64,000 nucleotides of DNA, taken from contig NZ_QXDC01000002.1 in NCBI RefSeq assembly GCF_003550065.1, forward strand, positions 372,001 through 436,000, written 5' to 3'. This document shows, piece after piece, positions 1 to 9,597 of this stretch (its first letter is position 1; each line of letters opens with the position of its first letter). The notes beneath the pieces were generated by a model. The model saw nothing but the letters and a program-made list of their open reading frames with translations, had not been told where the DNA came from and made no database searches. The translations under genes and the position numbers were made by a program. The DNA comes from Hephaestia caeni. GTDB lineage: Bacteria > Pseudomonadota > Alphaproteobacteria > Sphingomonadales > Sphingomonadaceae.

Positions 1-1
1 C

Positions 2-403
2 CGCCGCCGTGCGGTGCGGCATATGGAGAAGGGCCGGATCGTCATTTTCGCGGCCGGGACCGGCAATCCCTTCTTCACCACCGATACCGCATCGGCGCTG
101 CGCGCAGCCGAAATGGGCTGCGACGCGCTGTTCAAGGGCACCAGCGTCGACGGTGTCTATGATGCCGATCCCAAGAAGGTGCCGACCGCGCGGCGATACG
201 ATTCGCTGACCTTCGATCGCGTGCTTGCGGACAATCTGAAGGTGATGGATGCCAGCGCGGTGGCGCTGTGCCGTGACAGCGACATCCCGATCGTGGTGTT
301 CAACATCCGCGGCGAGCATAACCTCGCCTCGGTGCTCGAAGGAAAGGGCAGGGCGACGATCGTCTCGAACGTCGCCGAACCCGCGCTTTCCGTGGTAGAA
401 TAA
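2..403 (+). CDS. pyrH: UMP kinase, C-terminal part (5' end outside the window)
   Basis: Phosphorylates UMP to UDP in pyrimidine nucleotide synthesis in the cytoplasm. Only about the last 133 codons are present; the frame is open to the window edge, so the start lies upstream. The visible part has the amino acid kinase signature GTGNPFF, a '[16 protein letters not shown]' stretch and a 'GVYDADPKK' segment, as in bacterial hexameric UMP kinases. It is followed after 28 nt by frr, the usual pyrH-frr order (tsf and rpsB normally lie further upstream). An apparent ATG at 14 is internal and not the true start. Confidence 0.96.
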   Translation, partial: RRRAVRHMEKGRIVIFAAGTGNPFFTTDTASALRAAEMGCDALFKGTSVDGVYDADPKKVPTARRYDSLTFDRVLADNLKVMDASAVALCRDSDIPIVVFNIRGEHNLASVLEGKGRATIVSNVAEPALSVVE

Positions 404-431
404 GTTCAAGCGACAAGAAGGGAGCAGGATC

Positions 432-989
432 ATGGCCGCCTATGACAAGGCCGATCTCGAGCGGCGCATGGCCGGCGCGGTCGAGGCGCTCAAGCACGAT
501 CTCGGCGGGCTGCGCACCGGCCGCGCGTCGACGGTGTTGCTCGATCCGATCACGGTCGAGGTCTATGGCGCCGCGATGCCGCTCAACCAGGTCGCGACGA
601 TTTCCGCCCCCGAGCCCAGGATGCTGAGCGTGCAGGTGTGGGATAAATCCAATGTCGGCCCGGTCGACAAGGCGATCCGCTCGGCAGGGCTCGGGCTCAA
701 CCCGATCGCCGACGGCCAGACGCTGCGGCTGCCGATCCCCGATCTGACCGAGGAGCGCCGCAAGGAACTGGCCAAGCTGGCGGGGCAATATGCCGAAAAG
801 GCCCGCGTCGCCGCGCGCAACGTGCGTCGCGACGGGATGGACAGCCTCAAGACTGACGAGAAGAAAGGGCTGTTCGGCGAGGACGAGCGCAAGCGCCATG
901 AAACCGAGGTGCAGAAGCTCACCGACAGCACGATCGGCGATATCGACGCAGTGACCCAGGCCAAGGAAAAGGAAATCCTCGGTCAGTGA
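432..989 (+). CDS. frr: Ribosome recycling factor
   Basis: With EF-G, splits the post-termination ribosome into subunits. The 185-residue product matches the family length. It has the N-terminal '[17 protein letters not shown]' helix, the conserved 'LRTGRAS' motif and 'DPITVEVYG', and the C-terminal long helices containing '[13 protein letters not shown]' and 'RRDGMDSLK'. The ATG is preceded by GGAGCAGG. It lies between pyrH and uppS, as in most proteobacteria, so co-transcription is likely. Confidence 0.97.
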   Translation: MAAYDKADLERRMAGAVEALKHDLGGLRTGRASTVLLDPITVEVYGAAMPLNQVATISAPEPRMLSVQVWDKSNVGPVDKAIRSAGLGLNPIADGQTLRLPIPDLTEERRKELAKLAGQYAEKARVAARNVRRDGMDSLKTDEKKGLFGEDERKRHETEVQKLTDSTIGDIDAVTQAKEKEILGQ

Positions 990-1023
990 TGGCCTCAATA
1001 ACACCTTCCTCTGCGGGGCGCCG

Positions 1024-1764
1024 ATGAGCACCAGCCCCGCCTTTGCGCCCGCCGCCGGCGGTGATCCGGGTATGCCGCGGCACGTCGCGATCATCATGGA
1101 CGGCAACGGGCGCTGGGCCAAGAAGCGGCTGCTGCCGCGCGTCGCGGGGCACCGCGCGGGCGTCGAGGCGGTGCGCAAGGTGACGCGCGAGGCGCGCGCG
1201 CTGGGCATCGAGGCGCTGACGCTCTATGCCTTTTCATCCGAAAACTGGCGGCGGCCCGATACCGAAGTCACCGACTTGATGGCGCTGCTGCGCACCTTCA
1301 TCCGATCCGATCTCGACGAACTGGCCGCGGAGAATGTGCGGTTGCGGGTGATTGGCGACTATCGCCGTTTCGGCACCGACCTCACCGAGATGATCGATGG
1401 CGCGATCGCGCGTACCGCGGCCAATAGCGGCGCGACACTGGTGATTGCGCTCAATTACGGCGCGCAGGCGGAGATCGCCGCTGCTGCACGCCGGCTCGCG
1501 ATCCGCACGGCGGCCGGCGACATCGGCGCGGAGGCGATCGACGAAGCGGCGATCGAGGCCGAACTCGACACCGCCGGCCTGCCGCCGCTCGATCTGCTCA
1601 TCCGCACGTCGGGTGAACGCCGGCTGTCGAATTTCCTGCTGTGGCAGGCGGCCTATGCCGAACTGCTGTTCGTCGATACCTTGTGGCCCGATTTCGACGG
1701 CGCGCGGCTGCGTGAGGCGATCGCGTCGTTCGCGCAGCGCGAGCGGCGTTTCGGCGGGCTGTGA
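1024..1764 (+). CDS. uppS: Isoprenyl transferase (undecaprenyl diphosphate synthase)
   Basis: Cis-prenyltransferase that condenses isopentenyl diphosphate onto farnesyl diphosphate to make the C55 lipid carrier for peptidoglycan and O-antigen precursors. The 246-residue protein has the catalytic Asp in IIMDGNGRWA (Asp about residue 26), 'LTLYAFSSENWRRP', and the C-terminal 'LIRTSGERRLSNFLLWQ' motif with the Arg residues that bind the homoallylic diphosphate. The stop overlaps the GTG start of cdsA by 4 nt, suggesting translational coupling. Confidence 0.97.
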   Translation: MSTSPAFAPAAGGDPGMPRHVAIIMDGNGRWAKKRLLPRVAGHRAGVEAVRKVTREARALGIEALTLYAFSSENWRRPDTEVTDLMALLRTFIRSDLDELAAENVRLRVIGDYRRFGTDLTEMIDGAIARTAANSGATLVIALNYGAQAEIAAAARRLAIRTAAGDIGAEAIDEAAIEAELDTAGLPPLDLLIRTSGERRLSNFLLWQAAYAELLFVDTLWPDFDGARLREAIASFAQRERRFGGL

Positions 1765-2564
1765 CCGCGCCCCAGGACCGAAAGCCGCCGTCCGAGCTGA
1801 TGCTGCGCGTGGTTGCCGGGATCGCGCTGATCGCGATCGCGGTGGCGGCGCTGATTTTCGGCGGTATGGCGTTCTGGCTGCTCGCTGCGGTGATGGCGCT
1901 GCTGATGATGGCCGAGTGGGCCGATCTCGCAAAGGTGCCGTCCAAGACCAAACGCCTCGCGCAATATGCGTTGTTCGTGCCGCTCGCGATCTTCAGCCCG
2001 TGGGCGGCGGGGCCCGATTTCTTCGCACTTGGGCTGCTGCTCGGCGCGGCCTTCTTCATCGTCATCGTGACGCGGCGGCCGATCCTCGGCTGGGGCACGC
2101 TCTATTGTGGGCTGCCGGTGTTCGCATTGCTGCTCATCCGCGACACGCCCGCCAACGGCATTGTCTTCGTCTTCTGGACGCTCGCGCTCGTCTGGGCGAC
2201 CGATATCGGCGCCTATGCCGCAGGGCGCGCGATCGGCGGGCCGAAGCTCGCGCCCGCGATCAGCCCCAACAAGACCTGGGCCGGGCTCGGCGGCGGGGTG
2301 CTCGCGGCCGGGCTGTTCGGGATTGCGATGCATTATACTTACGGCCTGCCGCTGCGGTTGACGCTGGCGTCGCCGCTGCTCGCGGTGATCGCGCAGGCGG
2401 GCGATCTGTTCGAAAGCTGGCTCAAGCGCCGCGCGGGCGTCAAGGACAGCGGCACGATCCTGCCCGGTCACGGTGGCGTGCTCGACCGGCTCGACGGGCT
2501 GGTGCCGGTCGCACCGCTCGCGGCGATCCTGGTGCTCGTCCATGTTCGCGAGCTGATCGGGTGA
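1761..2564 (+). CDS. cdsA: Phosphatidate cytidylyltransferase
   Basis: Integral membrane enzyme that makes CDP-diacylglycerol from phosphatidate and CTP, the branch point of phospholipid synthesis. The 267-residue product has multiple hydrophobic helices and the C-terminal family signature, seen as 'SWLKRRAGVKDSGTILP' followed by 'GHGGVLDRLD'. The GTG start overlaps uppS and the stop overlaps the GTG start of dxr, so translation is probably coupled along uppS-cdsA-dxr-rseP. Confidence 0.95.
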   Translation: MTAPQDRKPPSELMLRVVAGIALIAIAVAALIFGGMAFWLLAAVMALLMMAEWADLAKVPSKTKRLAQYALFVPLAIFSPWAAGPDFFALGLLLGAAFFIVIVTRRPILGWGTLYCGLPVFALLLIRDTPANGIVFVFWTLALVWATDIGAYAAGRAIGGPKLAPAISPNKTWAGLGGGVLAAGLFGIAMHYTYGLPLRLTLASPLLAVIAQAGDLFESWLKRRAGVKDSGTILPGHGGVLDRLDGLVPVAPLAAILVLVHVRELIG

Positions 2565-3718
2565 AGACTGTCACTATCCTCGGCGCGACCGGATCGGTGG
2601 GCACTTCCACGCTCGACCTGATCGAGCGTGCGCCGGAGCAGTTCGAGGTGCTTGCGCTTACCGCCAATCGCGACGCGAAAGGGCTCGCCGCGGCGGCGAT
2701 CAGGACCAATGCGAAGCGCGCGGTGGTGGCGGACGAAGCGGCGCTTCCCGAATTGCGCGCGGCGCTCGCCGGCACCGGCATCGATACGGCCGGCGGTACG
2801 CAGGCGGTGTGCGACACCGCCACGCTCGGTGCCGACTGGACGATGGCGGCGATCGTCGGCTGCGCAGGGCTGCGGCCGGTGACGGCGGCGCTCGAGCAAG
2901 GCGGCACAGTGGTGCTCGCCAACAAGGAGCCGTTGGTATCGGCGGGGGCGCTGGTGATCGAGACGGCGGCACGCCACGGCGCGACGTTGCTGCCTGCCGA
3001 TTCGGAGCATAATGCGATCTTTCAGTGCTTTGATTCGGCGCGCGCGGATCGGGTGCGGCGCGTGATCCTGACCGCGAGCGGCGGGCCGTTCCGCGACGCG
3101 ACGCTGGACGAGATGCGGCGCGTGACCCCCGAACAGGCGGTGGCCCACCCCAATTGGTCGATGGGCGCCAAGATCTCGGTCGATTCGGCGACGATGATGA
3201 ACAAGGGACTCGAACTGATCGAGGCGGCGCGGCTGTTCCCTGTGCGCGCCGACCAGATCGAGATCATCGTCCACCGCCAGTCGGTGATCCACTCGATGGT
3301 CGAATATGTCGACGGGTCGATCCTCGCGCAGCTCGGCCCGTCGGACATGCGCACGCCGATCGCACACACGCTCGCCTGGCCCGATCGGATGGATACCGCG
3401 ATGGCCCCGCTCGATTTCGCGGCGCTCGGCAGGCTCGACTTCGAAGCGCCTGACCTCGAACGCTTTCCCGCGCTCCGCCTGGCGCGAGAAGCGCTCGAGG
3501 CGGACGGCGCGCGGCCGGCGATCTTCAATGCCGCCAACGAGATCGCGGTGGCCGCCTTTCTCGCGCGCGCGATCGGATTTCTTGAAATTGCCGCAATCGT
3601 CGCTGATACGCTGGCGCGCTATGCTCCGGCCGCGCCGGACAGCATCGATGCGGTGCTTGCCATCGATGCCGAGGCGCGGGCGATCGCGGGCGAGCGTGTA
3701 AAGGATTGCGTGGCTTGA
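2561..3718 (+). CDS. dxr: 1-deoxy-D-xylulose 5-phosphate reductoisomerase
   Basis: Second step of the MEP isoprenoid pathway: NADPH-dependent rearrangement and reduction of DXP to MEP. The GTG at 2561 overlaps the cdsA stop and places the nucleotide-binding motif GATGSVG at residues 8-14, as expected; the frame is open far upstream but that part is a shadow of uppS/cdsA. Further motifs are 'NKEPLVSAG', 'PADSEHNAIFQ' and 'VDSATMMNKGLELIEA' for substrate and metal binding. The 385-residue length fits the family. It supplies precursors to the neighbouring uppS; ispDF of the same pathway lies near 30.5 kb. Confidence 0.96.
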   Translation: MKTVTILGATGSVGTSTLDLIERAPEQFEVLALTANRDAKGLAAAAIRTNAKRAVVADEAALPELRAALAGTGIDTAGGTQAVCDTATLGADWTMAAIVGCAGLRPVTAALEQGGTVVLANKEPLVSAGALVIETAARHGATLLPADSEHNAIFQCFDSARADRVRRVILTASGGPFRDATLDEMRRVTPEQAVAHPNWSMGAKISVDSATMMNKGLELIEAARLFPVRADQIEIIVHRQSVIHSMVEYVDGSILAQLGPSDMRTPIAHTLAWPDRMDTAMAPLDFAALGRLDFEAPDLERFPALRLAREALEADGARPAIFNAANEIAVAAFLARAIGFLEIAAIVADTLARYAPAAPDSIDAVLAIDAEARAIAGERVKDCVA

Positions 3719-4848
3719 TCGACTCTCCGGGCGTGCTCCTCACCGTCGTCGCATTCATGCTCGTGATCGGGCCGCTCGTGTTCGTCCATGAGCTGGGCCA
3801 TTATCTTGCCGGGCGTTGGTTCGGGATCAAGGCCGACGCTTTCTCGATCGGTTTCGGCCGCGAGATCTGGGGCCATACCGACAAACGCGGCACGCGCTGG
3901 AAGCTCGGCTGGATGCCGCTCGGCGGCTACGTCAAATTCGCGGGCGACATGAACCCGGCGGGGCAGCCCTCGGCTGATTGGCTCGCGCTGCCGCCCGAGG
4001 AGCGCGCGCGCACCTTCCAGGCCAAGCCGCTGTGGCAGCGCGCGATCGTCGTCGCGGCGGGGCCGGTCACCAATTTCCTGATCGCGATCCTGATCCTCGC
4101 CGGTTTCGCGCTGGCCTATGGCGAGAGCCGGACGCCCGCCACGGTCGGCACCGTGGTCGAAGGCAGCGCGGCCGCGCGAATCGGGCTGACGACGGGCGAT
4201 CGAATCGTGTCGCTCGGCGGGCGATCGATGGACACGTTCGACGATATGGTCCGCTACGTGAAAATTCGCGCGGGCGAACAGATTGCGGTCGATTTCCGGC
4301 GTGGCGACGACGAGATGTCGCGCGTGGCGACGATCGGCACGGTCGTCGAGCGCGACCGCTTCGGCAACGAATATCGCGTCGGCCTGCTCGGCATCGGCCC
4401 GTCCGAACCCGTTCGCGCCACGGTCGGGCTCATGCGTGCGCCCGTGGTCGCGGTCGACCGCACCGGCGATATCGTGCAGATGATGGTCGAAACGCTCGGC
4501 CAGGTCATCAGCGGGCGGCGCTCGGTGAAGGAACTTGGCGGCCCGCTGTCGATCGCGCGCGTCTCGGGCGAACAGATGGCGATGGGGGCCGATGCGTTCG
4601 TGTTCCTCATCGCGCTGGTGTCGATTAATCTCGGATTCATCAACCTGTTGCCAGTCCCGGTGCTGGATGGCGGGCATCTGATGTTCTATGCAATCGAAGC
4701 GGTCCGGCGGCGCCCGGTGGAACCCGAGGTGCAGGAATGGGCGTTCCGGGGCGGATTGGCGGCGATTCTGGCGTTGATGCTGCTCGTCACCTTCAACGAT
4801 CTGGGCGCGTTCGGGCTGTGGAAGAATCTGGCCGGGTTGATCGGCTGA
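3715..4848 (+). CDS. rseP: RIP zinc metalloprotease RseP
   Basis: Site-2-protease family intramembrane zinc metalloprotease that cleaves membrane anchors such as anti-sigma factors and remnant signal peptides. From the TTG at 3715 the zinc motif HELGH is at residues 25-29 in the first membrane helix; a PDZ-like region follows in the middle ('VGTVVEGSAAARIGL'), and the second active-site motif 'VLDGGHLMF' is in the C-terminal membrane part. Length is 377 aa. The start overlaps the dxr stop; another in-frame TTG at 3706 is possible. The following gene is bamA, consistent with envelope quality control. Confidence 0.93.
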   Translation: MIDSPGVLLTVVAFMLVIGPLVFVHELGHYLAGRWFGIKADAFSIGFGREIWGHTDKRGTRWKLGWMPLGGYVKFAGDMNPAGQPSADWLALPPEERARTFQAKPLWQRAIVVAAGPVTNFLIAILILAGFALAYGESRTPATVGTVVEGSAAARIGLTTGDRIVSLGGRSMDTFDDMVRYVKIRAGEQIAVDFRRGDDEMSRVATIGTVVERDRFGNEYRVGLLGIGPSEPVRATVGLMRAPVVAVDRTGDIVQMMVETLGQVISGRRSVKELGGPLSIARVSGEQMAMGADAFVFLIALVSINLGFINLLPVPVLDGGHLMFYAIEAVRRRPVEPEVQEWAFRGGLAAILALMLLVTFNDLGAFGLWKNLAGLIG

Positions 4849-4913
4849 GCCGGTTGGGGCAGGGCGTCGCGGCCGTGCCTCCCGGCATCAAACATACCTT
4901 TTGGGGTGGGACA

Positions 4914-7685
4914 GTGACAGCGACCAAGGCTTCCAATTTCGGCAACCGCGCCACCGCCATCCTGCTTGCGGGCACGATGCTGTCGGCGGTTCCGCTCGCG
5001 GCGCACGCGCAGACGGCGCAGCAGACCCCGCCGGCCGCCGCCACCGATGCGGCACCAGCCGCGCCGCCGGCCATCGATGCCGCGCAGGCAGCGGCGGCGG
5101 TTTCGGCCCCGGCGCAGCAGCGCACGATCACCTCGATCCGCGTCGATGGCTCACAGCGTATCGAACCCGCGACGGTGCTGTCGTACACCAAGCTCCAGGT
5201 CGGCCAGCCGCTCAGCAACCCGCTGCTCGATCAGGCGCTGCGCGATCTGCTCAACAGCGGGCTGTTCGCCGATGTCGCGATCGACGGGGCGCAGACGGGC
5301 CAGCTCGTCATCCGCATCAAGGAGAACCCGCTGATCAACCGGGTGATCCTCGAAGGCAACAAGCACCTCAAGTCGGACAAGATCACCAAGGAGATCAAGC
5401 TCGCGCCGCGCCAGATCTTCACGCGCACCGCGGTGCGGCAGGATGTCACGCGGATCATCGAATTGTATCGCCGCGAGGGCCGCTTCGCCGCCAACGTCCA
5501 GCCGCAGATGGTCGCGCTCGACCAGAATCGCGTCGATGTCGTGTTCGAGATCAGCGAGGGGCCGAAATCCAAGGTCCGCCAGATCAACATCATCGGCAAC
5601 GAGGAATTTTCGGACGGCAAGCTGCGCAAGCAGATGGCCACCAAGGAAGCGCGCCTGCTGACGATCCTGAGTTCGAACACGAGCTACGATCAGGATCGCA
5701 TGGCGTACGACCAGCAGAAACTGCGCCAGTTCTACCTCACCGAAGGCTATGCCGATTTCCGCGTCACCTCGGCGGTGGCCGAACTGACCCCCGACAAGCG
5801 CGATTTCATCATCACCTATGTCGTCGAGGAAGGGCCGCGCTACAAATTCGGCGACGTGACGGTCGATAGCGATATCCGCGATTTCAATGGCGAACGGCTC
5901 GCCGCCGCGCTGCCGTTCCACAAGGGCGATTGGTACAACGCCAAGGTGGTCGAGGATTCGATCGATTCGCTCAAGGAGACGGCTGGGCTGGTCGGCTACG
6001 CCTTCGCCGAGGTCGAGCCCGATTTCCACCGCGACCGTGAGTCCCTCACGATGGGGATCAACTTCCACATCGCGCAGTCGCAGCGCACCTATGTCGAGCG
6101 GATCGACATCAACGGCAACACCAACACGCAGGACAAGGTCATCCGGCGTGAGATGCGGTTGGCCGAGGGCGACGCGTTCAACAGCTTCCAAGTCAAGCGC
6201 TCGCAGGACCGGATCAATTCGCTCGGCTTCTTCCAGGACAAGTTCGAGATCAAGCAAAACCCCGGCTCGGCGCCCGACCGGCTGGTGCTCGAGGCCAATG
6301 TCGAGGAACGTTCGACCGGCGAAATCCAGCTTTCGGCGGGCTATTCGAGCCTCGAACGATTCATCATCCAGGCCGGCATCACCCAGCGCAACTTCCGCGG
6401 CAAGGGCCAGGAACTGCGCGCGAGCGTCAATTATTCGTCTTATTCGAAATCGGTACAGCTCGGCTTCACCGAACCGTATCTGTTCGATAAGTCGGTCGCG
6501 GTCGGTGCCGATGTCTTCCGGCGCGATTACAACGCGTTCAATTATCTCGGCCGCGATCGTCAGACCACCTACAGCCAGGTATCGACCGGCTTCCAGCTAC
6601 GCGCGGGTATTCCGCTCACCGAATATTGGTCGCTCGCGGGCCGTTATCAGCTCTCGTACGACGAAGTCGGGCTTGACGAGCAGTTCTTCTCCGACGGCGA
6701 GTGCGATCCGCTCAAGGCCGGCCGCTATCTGTGCGATTCGCTCGGTGATCGGCTGACCTCGTCGATCGGTTATTCGCTCATCAACGACAGCCTCAACAGC
6801 CGCCTGCGCCCGAGCGCGGGCAACCGGCTGGTGTTCAGCCAGGATTTCGCGGGGCTGGGCGGCGACGTGAAATATGTCCGCACGCGCCTTGAAGCAGCCA
6901 AATATTGGGGGGTCGGCGGCGGCTTCATCTTCTCGGTCCGTGCCGAGGGCGGCTATATCTTCTCGCTCGAGAAAAGCCGCGGCCCGGGGATCGACAAAGT
7001 CCGCATCATCGACCGCTTCTACCTCGGCGAACCGCAGTTCCGCGGCTTCGACATCCGCGGCGTGGGACCGCGCGTGCAGCGTATCCCGTACACCACCGAC
7101 GCCGACGGCAACCAGACGCTCGTCACCGACAAAGACCGGATCTACGACGACGCGCTGGGCGGCAAGGCTTATTATCTGGGCCATGCCGAACTCGAGATCC
7201 CGCTCGGCTCGGGCGCGCAGGAGCTCGGGCTCCGGCCGTCGATCTTCATGGATTTCGGCGCGCTGTTCGATGTCAAGCGGCCGTTGCCGACCGCGGTGTT
7301 CCCGACGCATGTGGATGCCGACGGCAACACCATCGTCGATCCGATCATCAACCCGGTGCTCGATGGCGAGGGGCGCCCGCTCTACATCGTCCCGACCGAC
7401 GCCGCCGATAACGCCGGCAAGATCACGACCTGTGTGACGGGTTATGCCGATACCTTCGGCGGCGTCTGCGCGGGCAGTTCGACGAACACCGCTTACACGA
7501 ACTCGATCGCGCCCTTTGCGGAGCGATTCTACGGCTTCAGTTGGAAGCCGCGGCTGTCGGTCGGCTTCGGCGTCAACTGGAATTCGCCGTTCGGCCCGTT
7601 GCGTATCGATATCGCCAAGGCGCTGCTCAGCCAGCCCGGCGAAGACACGAAACTCATCACTTTCAACGTAGGTGGACAATTCTGA
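4914..7685 (+). CDS. bamA: Outer membrane protein assembly factor BamA
   Basis: Essential Omp85-family insertase for outer membrane beta-barrels. From the GTG at 4914 the product is 923 aa with a Sec signal peptide ending '...VPLAAHAQ', an Ala/Pro-rich linker, five POTRA-type repeats (roughly residues 65-430) and a C-terminal barrel ending in Phe ('FNVGGQF'). The barrel carries the 'FRGFDIRG' lid-lock motif. Two predicted surface loops each hold a cysteine pair (near 'DGECDP...YLCDS' and 'TTCVTG...GGVCAG'), possible disulfides. The upstream open frame is a shadow of rseP. Its stop overlaps the ompH start (TGATG). Confidence 0.96.
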   Translation: MTATKASNFGNRATAILLAGTMLSAVPLAAHAQTAQQTPPAAATDAAPAAPPAIDAAQAAAAVSAPAQQRTITSIRVDGSQRIEPATVLSYTKLQVGQPLSNPLLDQALRDLLNSGLFADVAIDGAQTGQLVIRIKENPLINRVILEGNKHLKSDKITKEIKLAPRQIFTRTAVRQDVTRIIELYRREGRFAANVQPQMVALDQNRVDVVFEISEGPKSKVRQINIIGNEEFSDGKLRKQMATKEARLLTILSSNTSYDQDRMAYDQQKLRQFYLTEGYADFRVTSAVAELTPDKRDFIITYVVEEGPRYKFGDVTVDSDIRDFNGERLAAALPFHKGDWYNAKVVEDSIDSLKETAGLVGYAFAEVEPDFHRDRESLTMGINFHIAQSQRTYVERIDINGNTNTQDKVIRREMRLAEGDAFNSFQVKRSQDRINSLGFFQDKFEIKQNPGSAPDRLVLEANVEERSTGEIQLSAGYSSLERFIIQAGITQRNFRGKGQELRASVNYSSYSKSVQLGFTEPYLFDKSVAVGADVFRRDYNAFNYLGRDRQTTYSQVSTGFQLRAGIPLTEYWSLAGRYQLSYDEVGLDEQFFSDGECDPLKAGRYLCDSLGDRLTSSIGYSLINDSLNSRLRPSAGNRLVFSQDFAGLGGDVKYVRTRLEAAKYWGVGGGFIFSVRAEGGYIFSLEKSRGPGIDKVRIIDRFYLGEPQFRGFDIRGVGPRVQRIPYTTDADGNQTLVTDKDRIYDDALGGKAYYLGHAELEIPLGSGAQELGLRPSIFMDFGALFDVKRPLPTAVFPTHVDADGNTIVDPIINPVLDGEGRPLYIVPTDAADNAGKITTCVTGYADTFGGVCAGSSTNTAYTNSIAPFAERFYGFSWKPRLSVGFGVNWNSPFGPLRIDIAKALLSQPGEDTKLITFNVGGQF

Positions 7686-8331
7686 TGACCAATCTGAAGA
7701 CTTTCCTTGCCGCCGTCGCGCTCACCGCGCCGGCGCTCGCCATCGGCAGCGCCGCGCACGCGCAGGTCGCCGGCATCGCGGTTGCCGATCCCGAAGCGGC
7801 AGTGGCGAACACGCGGGCGTGGGCGACTGCCAAGCAGCAGATCGAAACCACCTACAAGGCCCAGCTCGACCAGGCCGAGGCCCGCCGCCAGGCGATCGCG
7901 ACCGAGTTGAAGCCGCTCTATGATGCGTTCAACACCGCGCGCAACGCCGCCAACCCCAACCAGGCGTCGCTGACCACGCAGGCGCAGACGATCCGCCAGC
8001 GTGAAGATGCGGGCAAGCAGGAACTCGCACGGCTCCAGCAGCCCGCGGCGCGCGCTCAAGGGTACGCGCTCGAGCAGATCAGCGCCCATCTCGACAAAGC
8101 GGTCCAGACCGTGGTCGGCCAGAAGAAGGTGAGCCTGCTGCTGCGCCCCGAAGCGGCGTTCTTCGCGCAGCCCGCCGTCGACATTACCTCGGCCATCACC
8201 ACCGAACTCGATCGCGTGGTGCCGAGCGTGAGCATCTCGCCGCCCGCCAACTGGCAGCCCGGCCAGCAGCAGCAACAGCAGCAGGCCGCCCCTGCCGCTG
8301 CCGCGCCCGCGCAAGCGCAGCCGCAGGGCCG

Positions 8332-8335
<4 letters not shown>
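7685..8335 (+). CDS. OmpH/Skp-family periplasmic chaperone
   Basis: Trimeric jellyfish-like holdase that carries unfolded outer-membrane proteins to the BAM complex. The 216-residue product begins with a signal peptide ending 'GSAAHAQ', then an OmpH-type core with long alpha-helical stretches rich in Gln/Ala/Arg, and ends in a low-complexity tail with a run of seven glutamines and Ala/Pro/Gln repeats. The ATG overlaps the bamA stop. Position between bamA and fabZ is the standard skp position, although the sequence is only moderately similar to enteric Skp. Confidence 0.9.
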
Positions 8336-8814
<479 letters not shown>

Positions 8815-8842
8815 GAATCGGGTTCGAAACTCGGCACCGACG

Positions 8843-8870
8843 CTTGCCCTAACGGCGCGAGCCGTATAGA
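8843..8870 (+). promoter_or_regulatory. Putative promoter of rpmE
   Basis: CTTGCC at 8843-8848 and TATAGA at 8865-8870 are separated by 16 bp and lie in the gap after fabZ, about 55 nt before the rpmE start. A short hairpin, CTGGT-CGGAA-ACCAG (8891-8905), follows in the leader. The assignment rests on sequence pattern only. Confidence 0.4.
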
Positions 8871-8926
8871 GGCCGCGCTTTCCGCAAGGGCTGGTCGGAA
8901 ACCAGTCCGCCAATGGAGACTGCAAC

Positions 8927-9157
8927 GTGAAGAAAGATACGCACCCCGACTATCACATGATCAAGGTGCAGATGACCGATGGCACCGTGTTCGAAACGCG
9001 CTCCACCTGGGGCAGTGAGGGCGACACGATGACGCTCGACATCGACCCGACGTCGCACCCGGCCTGGACCGGCGGCAACCAGCGCCTCGTCGATGCGGGC
9101 GGGCAGGTCGCGCGCTTCAACAAGCGTTTCGGCGGGCTTTCGCTCGGCCGCAAATAA
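8927..9157 (+). CDS. rpmE: 50S ribosomal protein L31
   Basis: Small protein of the large ribosomal subunit that bridges the two subunits. The 76-residue product starts '[14 protein letters not shown]' and contains 'HPAWTG' and 'RFNKRFGGL', the L31 signature. It has no cysteine, so it is the zinc-independent form. The GTG start at 8927 is supported by GGAG about 9 nt upstream; an ATG at 8913 runs into a stop after five codons. A promoter-like sequence precedes it and a hairpin with a T run follows. Confidence 0.96.
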   Translation: MKKDTHPDYHMIKVQMTDGTVFETRSTWGSEGDTMTLDIDPTSHPAWTGGNQRLVDAGGQVARFNKRFGGLSLGRK

Positions 9158-9160
9158 GCG

Positions 9161-9179
9161 CTGCCCCCGCGGCGGTTTT
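9161..9179 (+). terminator. Rho-independent terminator after rpmE
   Basis: A 5-bp stem CTGCC/GGCGG (with one G-T pair) and a 5-nt loop is followed directly by TTTT, starting 4 nt after the rpmE stop codon. Confidence 0.5.
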
Positions 9180-9236
9180 AACCGTTCGTTATCCACAACC
9201 GGCATAGGCTTTCCCTCGTTCGCAGGAGGGAAGGCC

Positions 9237-9569
9237 ATGCTTGCCGCCGAAATCGAACCCGCAGACGCGCCCGGCCGCCGCCGCAGCGCGCGTGCGGCCG
9301 TCGCACTCGACGCGCGAATCGATCGTGGTGGGATGGACCGCGCGCTGTGCCGCGTCGTCGATCTGTCGGTCCACGGCGCCCGGCTCGAGACCTATTCGGC
9401 GCTCAGGCGCGGCGCAACGATCTGGCTCACGCTCCCGCAGATCGGCGAAATCATCGCCGATGTTGCCTGGGCGACCGATTTCGTCGCCGGCTGCGAATTC
9501 CACGCCCCGCTGACGCAGGCCAGCTTCGACGCGCTGGTCGACCTCGACGAGACGCTGCGGTTGCAGTGA
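9237..9569 (+). CDS. PilZ domain protein (predicted c-di-GMP receptor)
   Basis: A single-domain 110-residue PilZ protein, probably a cytoplasmic cyclic di-GMP effector. Both ligand motifs are visible: an RxxxR box (RRSAR, about residue 16) and a D-x-S-x-x-G box in 'VDLSVHGARLE' (about residues 41-51). The ATG at 9237 has a strong AGGAGGG ribosome binding site; the frame is open upstream to 9093 but that part overlaps rpmE. What it controls cannot be told from context. Confidence 0.85.
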   Translation: MLAAEIEPADAPGRRRSARAAVALDARIDRGGMDRALCRVVDLSVHGARLETYSALRRGATIWLTLPQIGEIIADVAWATDFVAGCEFHAPLTQASFDALVDLDETLRLQ

Positions 9570-9575
9570 GTCGGG

Positions 9576-9597
9576 GCGAGCCCTAGCCCGGGCTCGC
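9576..9597. terminator. Inverted repeat between convergent genes
   Basis: Perfect 8-bp stem GCGAGCCC / GGGCTCGC with the 6-nt loop TAGCCC. It lies between the PilZ gene (+) and the SMR gene (-) and overlaps the SMR stop codon. There is no T tract, so it could be a weak bidirectional terminator or an mRNA 3'-end stabiliser. Confidence 0.4.

Noticed and set aside
1445..2560. Long open frame upstream of dxr, continuous with it
   Set aside because: It runs in another frame through uppS and cdsA, with low-complexity Arg/Ala-rich translation; only the part from GTG 2561 is dxr.
8264..8330. CAG/GCC tandem repeat as a separate repeat element
   Set aside because: It is the coding sequence of the Gln/Ala/Pro tail of the OmpH-like protein, in frame and normal for such tails.
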